A stretch of 64,000 nt of DNA from Bacteroidota bacterium (GTDB taxonomy: Bacteria; Bacteroidota; Bacteroidia; NS11-12g; UBA955): NCBI GenBank assembly GCA_963169345.1, contig CAUJCT010000056.1, positions 62,001 to 126,000 on the forward strand, given 5' to 3'. Below the pieces are notes generated by a model, which had not been told where the DNA came from, searched no databases, and was given only the letters and a program-made list of their open reading frames with translations. A program made the position numbers and the translations under genes. Numbering within the stretch: position 1 is the first letter of the stretch; every line of letters starts with the position of its first letter. Below, piece by piece: positions 43,347 through 51,364 of the stretch.

Positions 43347-43712
43347 ATGAGAGAAAAAGTTTGCTTGGAATGTCGCAAACCTTTGAATGGAAGACGCGAT
43401 AAAAAATTTTGTGACGAAGGCTGCAGAAACACCTATCACAATCGGATTAACAGTGAAAAACCACTATCAGTCAGGTCTGTGAACACTATTTTAAGTAAAA
43501 ACAGAAAAATTATAAGTCAAATAATGTACATGAAGGGCGAACTGGAGATTACTGAGCAAAAATTAAGTGGGATGGGATTCAATTTTGAGTATTTCACTGG
43601 TCTTAGCAATGAAAACAATAAAATCTATCACCACTGCTATGAATTTGCTTATGTCAGCGAAAACAAAGGGATATATAAAGTATATCAACTTCCTATCCTT
43701 GAAGAGTCTTGA
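43347..43712 (+). CDS. Small protein with N-terminal four-Cys zinc motif
   Basis: 121 residues. KVCLECRKPLNGRRDKKFCDEGCRNTYHN places C6, C9, C22 and C26 in a treble-clef-like zinc ribbon of the type CxxC...GRxDKKFCxxxCR. The rest is helical, with YHHCYEFAYVSENKGIYKVYQL at the end. Conserved small proteins of this build are frequent in Bacteroidetes; role unknown, nucleic-acid binding is possible. A 7/8-match -7 box TAATTTCG (43334-43341) is 5 nt before the ATG. Its 3' end overlaps the convergent pabA-like gene by 20 nt. Confidence 0.7.
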   Translation: MREKVCLECRKPLNGRRDKKFCDEGCRNTYHNRINSEKPLSVRSVNTILSKNRKIISQIMYMKGELEITEQKLSGMGFNFEYFTGLSNENNKIYHHCYEFAYVSENKGIYKVYQLPILEES

Positions 43713-44262
43713 GCCAGTTTTGCAACAAATCCAAACCATACTCAGTTAATATGGCTTCAGGATGGTACTGCATTCCTGCAACAGGCAGGCTCTGATGTTT
43801 AAACCCCATGCATTCGCCTTCAGGAGAGTATGCAGTTTGAACAAGTTCCTTTTCAGTATTCAAGTCCAAAATTAAGCTATGGTATCGGCAAACATTAAAT
43901 GATTCGGGTAAATCTTTGTAAATACCTTCACCATTGTGAATTAAGCGGGATACCTTTCCATGCATAGGTTGAAGGGCAAGAATTAATTCCGAACCAAAAT
44001 ACTGGCCCAATGCCTGATGTCCCAGACAAATCCCCAATATTGGGAACCTGCCTACCAGTTCGGGAATAACCTGCATAAGATTTCCTGACTCATAGGGTGT
44101 ATTGGGACCTGGAGAAAGTACTACTTTGTCGAAATTGAAATCCGCTAAATTATCTGCTGATATATGGTCGTTTTCAACCACTTCAACTTCTTCACCCAAT
44201 TGCTGGAAATAATCTTTTAAATTAAATGTAAATGAATCGTAATTATCAATCAGTAGAAGCAT
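43693..44262 (-). CDS. pabA: Glutamine amidotransferase of anthranilate/aminodeoxychorismate synthase (component II)
   Basis: 189-residue class I amidotransferase supplying ammonia from glutamine to a chorismate enzyme. Start MLLLIDNYDSFTFNLKDYF is the family signature; oxyanion VLSPGPNTP; nucleophile C79 in GICLGHQALGQYFG; catalytic H-x-E in GMQYHPEAIL. No component I (pabB/trpE) or other trp genes are adjacent, so folate (PabA) is more likely than tryptophan (TrpG), though one protein may serve both. It lies 15 nt downstream of the long purF-like gene. Confidence 0.88.
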   Translation of the reverse strand: MLLLIDNYDSFTFNLKDYFQQLGEEVEVVENDHISADNLADFNFDKVVLSPGPNTPYESGNLMQVIPELVGRFPILGICLGHQALGQYFGSELILALQPMHGKVSRLIHNGEGIYKDLPESFNVCRYHSLILDLNTEKELVQTAYSPEGECMGFKHQSLPVAGMQYHPEAILTEYGLDLLQNWLKTLQG

Positions 44263-44277
44263 ACGATTTTCGGAGTA

Positions 44278-46170
44278 TTAGTAGGCTCTAGCGTTGTTTT
44301 TCTCCATAAAATATATGAAGGCTCTGTTGGTGATTTTATTACCACCCGGAGTTGGAAAATCTCCGGTGAAATACCAGTCACCGGTATGATTAGGGCAAGC
44401 CAGATGAAGATCTTCAACAGTCTGGAAAATAATCTGAACTTTAGGTTTGAAGTTTTCAGGAGTCACTATTTCTGCAATCTTCTTAGATATTTCTTCCTGA
44501 GAGAAAAGTTTATACAACCCAATAACCTGATTTTCCATCTGATCTGCCGGCTTCTGCATTTCTGCTTTGCAAAGGGCGTATGTTTCATCCAGTTTGTGCA
44601 TCAATCCTCTTTCTTTTAACAACTCAAGTAAAGCCCTGAAAGCAACAAAATCTTTGAGTCGACTCATATCTATACCATAGCAATCCGGAAATAATATCTG
44701 AGGTGCACTCGAAACAATAATGATTTTCTTTGGTTTTAATCTGCCCAGAATCCTGAGAATACTGGTTTTAAGAGTTGTCCCTCTTACAATCGAATCATCT
44801 ATAATAACAAGCGTATCTTTCTCAGGTTCAATGACGCCATAAGTCACATCATAAGCATGTCCAACCAGATCTTCTCTGTCGTTGTCATTGGTTATGAATG
44901 TTCTCATTTTGGCATCTTTGACCAGAATTTTTTCTCTTCGAATTCTATAGGTGAGTATTTCCTGTATGCGTTCAGGTGTCAGAGTTTCCCGTTCTGCCAT
45001 CAATACTTCCGAACGGCGAATCTTTAACCAGTCATTTATGCCATCAATCATGCCATAAAAGGAGGTTGCGGCAGTATTTGGAATATAGGCAAATACCGTG
45101 TTTTCAATATCGTTGTTAAGAGCATCCAGAACTTTCGGAGCTAATAATTTTCCCAATGCTTTTCTTTCATGGTAGATATCCGCATCATTACCTCTTGAGA
45201 AATAGATACGTTCAAATGAACATGACTTCTGAGGTTTAGCTTCCAAAATTCGCTTTTCTTCATAGGAACCATCTTTCTGAATAATGAGCGCACAACCTGG
45301 TGTAACTTCTTTTATAGATTTATAATCGACATTAAACGTAGTTGTAATAGCAGCTCTTTCACTGGCCACTACAAGCATCTCATCATTTGCATACCAAAAT
45401 GATGGTCGGATACCATTTGGGTCGCGCATAACAAAAGAAGCACCGTGACCAATCATACCAACCATATTATACCCGCCATCGGTTCTTTTGAATGCATTTT
45501 TCAAAATATTTTCGACATTCAGATGCTCTTTTATTTTCTGCGTGATTTCGAAATTGGTATAACCTTCTTTTTTGAATTGCTTAAAAAGCCTTTCGTTTTC
45601 CTCGTCCAGAAAGTGCCCGATTTTTTCGAGCATTGTCACGTTATCGCTTATTTCCTTAGGTTGCTGACCTAATTCTATCAATTGACTGAATAGCTCATCT
45701 ACATTGGTTAGATTGTAATTTCCTGCCAAAACAAGATTACGACACATCCAGTTGTTTTGTCTTAAAAATGGGTGCAGATTTTCGAGACTATTGCCACCAT
45801 GTGTACCGTATCTTAAATGTCCCAGTAACAATTCACCTGCATAAGGAAAATTTTCTTTGAGATAGAGAGCATTGGTTATTTTATCCTGATCGAGCTCAGA
45901 AAGTGTTTGGTTGACTTCGTCAAAAATACCGGCAACAGGATTGGAAGCATTCGATCGTTTTCTGGCAATATACCTCTGACCAAATTGAGGGTCGAGTTTA
46001 ATGACACCTATTCCGGCACCATCTTGTCCGCGATTGATTTGTTTGGCCATCAGGAGCTGAAGTTTTTTCAGACCGTAAAATGGCGTACCATATTTTTCAG
46101 TAAAATACTCCAGGGGTTTTAGAAGCCTTATGAATGCGACACCGCATTCGTGTTTTATGGCATCACTCAT
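44278..46170 (-). CDS. purF: Amidophosphoribosyltransferase family protein, long form
   Basis: 630 residues from the ATG at 46170; canonical PurF is about 470-510. The N-terminal class II amidotransferase has its nucleophile at C9 (HECGVAF), so an 8-residue propeptide must be cleaved, and RGQDGAGIG, LGHLRYGTHG and NLVLAGNYNLTN motifs. The C-terminal phosphoribosyltransferase carries the PRPP loop TLVIIDDSIVRGTTLKTS. Extra segments occur around 155-200 and 505-630 (including CPNHTGDWYFTGDFPTPGG). First step of purine synthesis by family; the long form could be a specialised paralog. Promoter: perfect -7 TATCTTTG (46187-46194), 16 nt upstream. Confidence 0.85.
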   Translation of the reverse strand: MSDAIKHECGVAFIRLLKPLEYFTEKYGTPFYGLKKLQLLMAKQINRGQDGAGIGVIKLDPQFGQRYIARKRSNASNPVAGIFDEVNQTLSELDQDKITNALYLKENFPYAGELLLGHLRYGTHGGNSLENLHPFLRQNNWMCRNLVLAGNYNLTNVDELFSQLIELGQQPKEISDNVTMLEKIGHFLDEENERLFKQFKKEGYTNFEITQKIKEHLNVENILKNAFKRTDGGYNMVGMIGHGASFVMRDPNGIRPSFWYANDEMLVVASERAAITTTFNVDYKSIKEVTPGCALIIQKDGSYEEKRILEAKPQKSCSFERIYFSRGNDADIYHERKALGKLLAPKVLDALNNDIENTVFAYIPNTAATSFYGMIDGINDWLKIRRSEVLMAERETLTPERIQEILTYRIRREKILVKDAKMRTFITNDNDREDLVGHAYDVTYGVIEPEKDTLVIIDDSIVRGTTLKTSILRILGRLKPKKIIIVSSAPQILFPDCYGIDMSRLKDFVAFRALLELLKERGLMHKLDETYALCKAEMQKPADQMENQVIGLYKLFSQEEISKKIAEIVTPENFKPKVQIIFQTVEDLHLACPNHTGDWYFTGDFPTPGGNKITNRAFIYFMEKNNARAY

Positions 46171-46253
46171 TGTTTGAAATTCACTGCAAAGATAAGGATT
46201 TTTTAAGGCTTGAGAAATAGACAAGCCCTATTTCATGCATTAGTCTTCTCTAT

Positions 46254-46292
46254 AAACACGAAAACCCCTGTTATGCAAGGGTTCTCGTGTTT
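46254..46292 (-). terminator. Long stem-loop terminator downstream of hsp20
   Basis: 17-position stem, AAACACGAAAACCCCTG with CAAGGGTTCTCGTGTTT, 15 pairs matched, 5-nt loop. Located 70 bp after the hsp20 stop and before purF, so it ends the heat-shock transcript. Confidence 0.8.
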
Positions 46293-46361
46293 CTTGTTGA
46301 TGTTTAAGCAGTTCTTAAAAGACTACTTGATTATAGCGGTCACTTTCCGCCTTAACGTAAC

Positions 46362-46808
46362 TCACTTAATGGCTATTTCCTTTTTGTTAGGATTGCCAGG
46401 GAGCTCTTTTTTGGCTATGTCCAGCATTAATATACCATTTTCATACCTGGCATCTATTGCTTCAGCATTGGCATTGGCGGGCATAGTAAACGAACGTGAA
46501 AAAGAATTGTAACTGTATTCTTTACGCGTGTACTTTTCTTCTTTCTTTTCTGTTTCAGATTTCTTTTGAGCACTGATGTTCAAAACATCTCCATCCATGC
46601 TTATTTTGAAATCTTCCTTTGAGAAGCCCGGAACGGCCAATTCTATATTGAATTGCTTATCCGACTCTTTAATGTTCACTGCTGGAAAGAAATCCTCAAA
46701 CTCCTTTCCAAACCATCTGGCAGGAGAAAAAAATCTGTCAGAATTAAAAAAATCTGTCACAAACTCAGGAAACAGATCTACATTTTTTGTTGATTTTAAC
46801 TGTGTCAT
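46362..46808 (-). CDS. Small heat-shock protein (Hsp20/alpha-crystallin)
   Basis: ATP-independent holdase of 148 residues. The alpha-crystallin domain (about 42-140) includes FPAVNIKESDKQFNIELAVPGFSKEDFKI, EKYTRKEYSYNSFSRSFTMP and AEAIDARYENGILMLDIAKKE, with the C-terminal anchoring motif reduced to KEIAIK. A perfect -7 TAGCTTTG (46832-46839, minus) lies 23 nt before the ATG. The remaining bases up to 46961 show nothing else. Confidence 0.95.
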   Translation of the reverse strand: MTQLKSTKNVDLFPEFVTDFFNSDRFFSPARWFGKEFEDFFPAVNIKESDKQFNIELAVPGFSKEDFKISMDGDVLNISAQKKSETEKKEEKYTRKEYSYNSFSRSFTMPANANAEAIDARYENGILMLDIAKKELPGNPNKKEIAIK

Positions 46809-46961
46809 AAGATTAGAAATTTAACTCAGTACAAAGCTATACTTCAACTATTCAAATTACACTGACCCAAATCAGTTTATCGCGATGACTTCCATAAGTT
46901 GAAGGAAAATCTGAATAAAAACTCTATCCACCCATTTCCTGTCGCTTAATTGCTCATCCAA

Positions 46962-47465
46962 TCACTTTACCGTAACAGTAATTTCGTTACTCATTGCGGG
47001 ACCATAAGACATGTGCAAACCATTGGCAAATTGTAGTCTCAATTTATGGGTTCCCTTTGTCAACATTGGGTATTTCTTTATGTTTAATGTGTCCGATGTC
47101 TGTCCTTTTCCGAAATGGTAATATCCTGAAGATTCGTTGCCCATTGGCACCATTGTATTGGCTGTAACTGCACCCTGGTCAATCAATAAATGGTGATGTC
47201 CTTTATTTGGATTTGGCACAGATGCGGGTTCAACTTCCATTCCTTCTACGCCAAATTCTACAACAAATGGTAAACTTATTTCCTGCCCATCATTTATGTT
47301 CTTGAAAAATACACGCTGTCCTGCTTGTATTGCCACTGTATCTTTAGGAGCATCCTGCATCATTGAGTCATGGTTATGACCTTCATGGCTTTCTGCTTCC
47401 TTTGCCGGTTGATTGCTGCAGGAAAACATCGTTAATGACAAACCTATAAATATTAACTTTTTCAT
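46962..47465 (-). CDS. DUF4399 lipoprotein
   Basis: 167 residues; signal peptide with lipobox MFSC, then a His/Glu-rich linker (ESHEGHNHDSMM). The conserved domain (about 50-165) shows VFFKNINDGQEISLPFVVEFGVEGMEVEPA, GHHHLLID, GYYHFGKGQTSDTL and GTHKLRLQFANGLHMSYGP, the DUF4399 pattern, which may bind metal through its histidines. Function unproven. Perfect -7 TAATTTTG (47488-47495, minus) 22 nt upstream. Confidence 0.85.
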   Translation of the reverse strand: MKKLIFIGLSLTMFSCSNQPAKEAESHEGHNHDSMMQDAPKDTVAIQAGQRVFFKNINDGQEISLPFVVEFGVEGMEVEPASVPNPNKGHHHLLIDQGAVTANTMVPMGNESSGYYHFGKGQTSDTLNIKKYPMLTKGTHKLRLQFANGLHMSYGPAMSNEITVTVK

Positions 47466-47614
47466 AAGTCATTCTCAAATATCAATTCAAAATTAGGTTT
47501 TTTAAAGTAATTAAATGTCAATTGAGAAAAAAAATTACATTTGAAGAATTAGTTAATTAATAAATGATAAGACTTTTTAAAAAGTGTCACCAATTCTGAA
47601 ATGCAAAATAATCT

Positions 47615-48193
47615 ATGACCCATAAGCTTATCAACTATTTTAATCAAATTATACCTCTTTCTGAAGATGAAAAAAATGCTATTCTGGAAACCTTAACCAT
47701 CAAGTCGTTTAAGAAAGGTGCTATTTTGTTAAAAGAAGGTGAAACATCTTCTGAAGCGTATTTCGTATTAGAAGGCTGTGTAAGACAATTCTATATTGTT
47801 GATGGGGAAGAATTAACCAATAATTTCTTTACAGAAGAACAGTGGGTTGTAGCTATTAAAAGCATTAGTCAGGGTATTCCTTCCGATCATTTTATTGATT
47901 GTTGCACAGATTGTCAATTAGTAGTAGGAAACCGTGATAAAGAGGAAGAATTATACAGACGTTTTCCAAAACTGGAAACAATTTCAAGAAAAGTAATGGA
48001 ACTGGTATTTGCAGAACAACAAGAAATCATGGCTGCATATTTAACTGAAAGTCCCGAACAACGCTATCTCAGACTGCTAAAAACTCGTCCAAATCTATTT
48101 CAAATACTACCACAATATCAGATTGCCAGTTATATTGGTGTAAAACCTGAATCCTTGAGCCGAATCAGAAAACGCATTCAAGGTAAAAGCTAA
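47615..48193 (+). CDS. Crp/Fnr family transcriptional regulator
   Basis: 192 residues. Cyclic-nucleotide-like beta roll (about 20-110): IKSFKKGAILLKEGETSSEAYFVLEGCVRQFYIVDGEE; the C-terminal helix-turn-helix is short (YQIASYIGVKPESLSRIRKRI). This is the common small Crp/Fnr subtype of Bacteroidetes. It is likely to regulate its convergent neighbour (MDR oxidoreductase) or the DUF4399 gene; that is inference from position only. Perfect -7 TACATTTG at 47536-47543. The stop overlaps the neighbour's stop by 4 nt. Confidence 0.88.
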   Translation: MTHKLINYFNQIIPLSEDEKNAILETLTIKSFKKGAILLKEGETSSEAYFVLEGCVRQFYIVDGEELTNNFFTEEQWVVAIKSISQGIPSDHFIDCCTDCQLVVGNRDKEEELYRRFPKLETISRKVMELVFAEQQEIMAAYLTESPEQRYLRLLKTRPNLFQILPQYQIASYIGVKPESLSRIRKRIQGKS

Positions 48194-49149
48194 TCGCCAA
48201 TGTTGATAACGACATTGCCTTTTTTATGACCCAGTTCAACATATTGATGGGCCTCCGACATTTGCTCCAGTTCATACATTTTGTCTATCACTGGTCTTAA
48301 ATGTCCGTCCTTTATTAGTGTTCCTATAAATTCCATAACACTCTGATTGTGCTTAATCATGCCGAATTTTACTTTTACTGAACTAAATACACTTGAAATA
48401 GAACTAAGTAACATCACCTTAAGATCTGCTGCACCCAAGATCATTGTGCCATCTGATTTCAGTATTTTTTTGATTTTAGATAACTCAAACTTGTTTACCG
48501 TATCATAAACTATGTCGAACTGCTCAGATGAGTTTATCCAATCTTCTGACTTGTAATCAACAACTTTATCAGCACCAAGACTATATGCTAAATCCGCGTT
48601 ATTTTTACTGCAAACCGCAGTTACATGAGCCCCGTAATACCTGGCAAGTTGAATAGCTGCAGTACCAACAGCTCCCGTTGCCCCATAAATTAATATTTTC
48701 TGTCCTTTTACTATATTTACTTTGCGAAGAAAATACAATGCTGTACATGCTCCAAAGGGAATAGCAGCTGCCTCCTGATGTGAAACATTTTCAGGCTTGA
48801 TAGCTATACTTTCATGCTCTGAAAAACATTTGTACTGAGCGTAAGTGCCAAATTTTAAATCGCTCGAACCAAATATATTATCCCCTACTTTAAATTGCTT
48901 TACCTGACTGCCAACTCTGACTACAGTACCTGAAAAAACACTACCTAATACATGAATTTTAGGAGTAAACAAACCAAGCATAAATCTAACTGCAAACGGA
49001 TCAGCTTTTCGAAGTCGTATATCTCCCGAATTTACAGCTGTTGCGTGTAATCTCACCAAAATTTCCGTTGCCTTTGGTTCTGGCATTTTTAATTCGACTA
49101 ATTTAAGCTCATCGGGATTTCCATACTTATAAAAGGCAATTGCTTTCAT
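48190..49149 (-). CDS. MDR-family NAD(P)-dependent alcohol dehydrogenase / quinone oxidoreductase
   Basis: 319 residues of the zinc-independent quinone-oxidoreductase type. N-terminal GroES-like domain: MKAIAFYKYGNPDELKLVELKMPEPKATEILVRLHATAVNSGDIRLR; the nucleotide fold carries ILIYGATGAVGTAAIQLARYYGAHVTAVCS. No catalytic zinc cysteines. Substrate unknown; quinone or enone reduction is likely. A perfect -7 TAGTTTTG (49168-49175, minus) is 18 nt upstream. Confidence 0.88.
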   Translation of the reverse strand: MKAIAFYKYGNPDELKLVELKMPEPKATEILVRLHATAVNSGDIRLRKADPFAVRFMLGLFTPKIHVLGSVFSGTVVRVGSQVKQFKVGDNIFGSSDLKFGTYAQYKCFSEHESIAIKPENVSHQEAAAIPFGACTALYFLRKVNIVKGQKILIYGATGAVGTAAIQLARYYGAHVTAVCSKNNADLAYSLGADKVVDYKSEDWINSSEQFDIVYDTVNKFELSKIKKILKSDGTMILGAADLKVMLLSSISSVFSSVKVKFGMIKHNQSVMEFIGTLIKDGHLRPVIDKMYELEQMSEAHQYVELGHKKGNVVINIGD

Positions 49150-49235
49150 TTAAATAAAATAATGCTGCAAAACTACCTTTCACTTCAAGCCTAAAAATTG
49201 ACTTGAGTTAAGAAATATGGAGTGATAGAAATTCT

Positions 49236-49931
49236 TTATATTGTTGCCTCTGATAATAAACTTTCAACCAGTTCGGGTAAGGCCTTTGCTGCTGTATTCT
49301 TAATCAGCTTGATTTTTGTCTTACCTAAATCCTCATGTCTGTTAGGGTCAATCAGATAAATATCACAGTGATTTGGGGCGTAATGCATCAAACCTGCCGC
49401 CGGATAAACTTCAAGTGATGTGCCTACTATGATAAGTTTATCAGCTTTAGATACCATTTCAATGGCTGGTTCTATCATTGGTACCGCTTCTCCAAACCAA
49501 ACAATATGTGGTCGTAACAAAGTGCCCCTGGGACATTTTCTTCCATAAGGTATTTCATTGTACCCTACTTCGTAAATATCTTCCTCATAATGCACGCTGC
49601 GCATTTTAATAAGTTCTCCGTGTAAATGTAGAATACGGCTGCTGCCTGCTCTTTCGTGCAAATCGTCTACATTCTGAGTAACAATGTAAGTATTGTATTT
49701 AGATTCAAGTTGCTTTAATGCCAAATGCCCTTCGTTTGGATTAACCTGAGCTAACTGAGCTCTTCTTTGATTGTAAAATTGAGTAACGAGTTCAGGATTT
49801 CTTCTCCAACCCTCTAGACTGGCAACACTCATCACATCGTGCCCTTCCCATAAACCATCAGCATCCCTAAAAGTTTTTATACCACTTTCAGCGCTCATTC
49901 CGGCACCGCTTAAAACCACAACATTCTGCAT
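49236..49931 (-). CDS. Sirtuin-family NAD-dependent protein deacylase
   Basis: 231 residues, class III CobB-type. NAD motifs VVLSGAGMSAESGIKTFRDADGLW, TQNVDDLHERAGS and the catalytic LHGEL are all present. FYNQRRAQL carries the Tyr and Arg pair that in class III sirtuins recognise succinyl or malonyl lysine. The zinc tetrad is not recognisable: only GRKCPRGTLLRPHIVWFGE holds a cysteine where two CxxC pairs are usual. Removes acyl groups from lysines. 2-nt gap after the GT2 gene, so the last gene of the helicase operon. Confidence 0.92.
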   Translation of the reverse strand: MQNVVVLSGAGMSAESGIKTFRDADGLWEGHDVMSVASLEGWRRNPELVTQFYNQRRAQLAQVNPNEGHLALKQLESKYNTYIVTQNVDDLHERAGSSRILHLHGELIKMRSVHYEEDIYEVGYNEIPYGRKCPRGTLLRPHIVWFGEAVPMIEPAIEMVSKADKLIIVGTSLEVYPAAGLMHYAPNHCDIYLIDPNRHEDLGKTKIKLIKNTAAKALPELVESLLSEATI

Positions 49932-49933
49932 TT

Positions 49934-50956
49934 TCAGGACTTAAATACTTCTCCGAAAATACGACATTTCTTTATAAAATGCCTGTATACTATGCTGCCT
50001 TTTAGAACTTGTTCATTGTAATATGCTTTGTTGTCGTCTACTACCTTCCTGCGAGATCTCCAGTATTTTAAATGCAGAAGAAAATGTCTGTGAGCTGCTG
50101 CTATAGCTTTAAAATCTCCTAGCTTACCCTGAAATAAAAAGCGGTAAGCTGCAATATGATCTAGAAGCAAACGCATGCAGATAACCGGAAAGACTTTTCC
50201 TTTAGGTAAATTTTTCATCAATAGCAGCAAACCATTTCTGAAATTGTAATATGTTTTTCTGGGATTGGTTTTTTGTAGAGTTCCGCCTCCAACGTGGTAA
50301 ACTATACTTTCAGGACAGACCCAAACTTCATGACCTGAATTCTGCAATCTCCAGCAAAGGTCAATTTCTTCCATGTGCGCAAAGAAATCCTCATCTAAGC
50401 CGCCAATGGCATGATAGGTTGGGGCATGCACAAACAATGCTGCTCCACTGGCCCAAAATACTTTTCTGGCATCCTGATATTGACCATTGTCCTTTTCCAG
50501 ACTATCAAATATTCGGCCTCTGCAAAATGGAAATCCGTACTTATCAATAAAACCACCCGCTGCACCTGCATACTCAAATGCAGAACGGTCGTGATAGGCC
50601 AGTAACTTCGGTTGTATTGCTGCAATTTTTGGATTGGCTTTCACCATCTCCACCATCGGCTTAATCCAATGTCTATCAACTTCTACATCACTATTGAGTA
50701 AGACATAATAATCTGCCTGAACCTGAGCCAATGCCCTATTATAACCTCCGGTAAAACCGTAATTCTGGTCGAGCTGAATGACAGTAATCCATGGATATTT
50801 AAAACGGACAAATTGTACAGATGTGTCAGTAGATGCATTATCAGCAACAACTATCTCAAGATTCTCGTAGTCGGTTGTCACAACATACGGTAGGAATTTC
50901 TCGAGAAACTCCCTGGTATTGTAATTGAGTATGACAACAGCTACTTTATATCCCAT
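49934..50956 (-). CDS. Glycosyltransferase family 2 (rhamnosyltransferase-like)
   Basis: 340 residues from ATG at 50956; a longer frame to 51022 overlaps the upstream gene and is not used. GT-A fold: KVAVVILNYNTREFLEKFLPYVV, VVADNASTDTSVQFV and LLNSDVEVDRHWI (DxD-like metal site), then FFAHMEEIDLCWRLQNSGHEVWVCPES (the ED/EEID acceptor site) and VYHVGGGT. The type is WbbL/rhamnosyltransferase-like, adding a sugar to a surface glycan. ATG begins 1 nt after the preceding stop. Confidence 0.88.
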   Translation of the reverse strand: MGYKVAVVILNYNTREFLEKFLPYVVTTDYENLEIVVADNASTDTSVQFVRFKYPWITVIQLDQNYGFTGGYNRALAQVQADYYVLLNSDVEVDRHWIKPMVEMVKANPKIAAIQPKLLAYHDRSAFEYAGAAGGFIDKYGFPFCRGRIFDSLEKDNGQYQDARKVFWASGAALFVHAPTYHAIGGLDEDFFAHMEEIDLCWRLQNSGHEVWVCPESIVYHVGGGTLQKTNPRKTYYNFRNGLLLLMKNLPKGKVFPVICMRLLLDHIAAYRFLFQGKLGDFKAIAAAHRHFLLHLKYWRSRRKVVDDNKAYYNEQVLKGSIVYRHFIKKCRIFGEVFKS

Positions 50957-50957
50957 A

Positions 50958-51350
50958 TCAGCTTTCAGTCTCTGTCTTAGTGTCCGTACTAATTTCAAAA
51001 GGCACGAAGACAAACTGCGCACCGTGTTCAGTCACCAAAAAGATGCAACACTGTTTTTCGGGATCTTTATAAGCTTTTTTAAATTTTTCTACATTGGCCG
51101 GTAAAACTACCTTTTTCTCAACTAGGTCTTCCAATGTAGTAGCCTGAATGGTAAAATTAGTTCCCAATTCCTCTCGGTCCAATATCACTTCGCCAATCTT
51201 GACCTCAGCTTGATGTGCTATGAAAATTGGGTACTTACTATACCCTTCGGAAATAATATCCTGACTTACTTCGCGAATTGACTCCTTGAAAAAATTCAGG
51301 TCCAATCTCAAAGTATTCAGATAGCTCTTAAGCATGTCCTCAGTCATCAT
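50958..51350 (-). CDS. Conserved hypothetical protein
   Basis: 130 residues from ATG at 51350 (51347 is also possible; the TTG at 51362 is not needed). Sequence MMTEDMLKSYLNTLRLDLNFFKESIREVSQDIISEGYSKYPIFIAHQ shows a helix then a beta-alpha pattern; no catalytic motif. The tail is acidic/polar (ISTDTKTETES). No family recognised. A perfect -7 TAACTTTG (51360-51367, minus) overlaps the helicase stop and lies 9 nt before the ATG, so it may be transcribed apart from the helicase. Confidence 0.6.
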   Translation of the reverse strand: MMTEDMLKSYLNTLRLDLNFFKESIREVSQDIISEGYSKYPIFIAHQAEVKIGEVILDREELGTNFTIQATTLEDLVEKKVVLPANVEKFKKAYKDPEKQCCIFLVTEHGAQFVFVPFEISTDTKTETES

Positions 51351-51364
51351 AACAGTCGGCAAAG

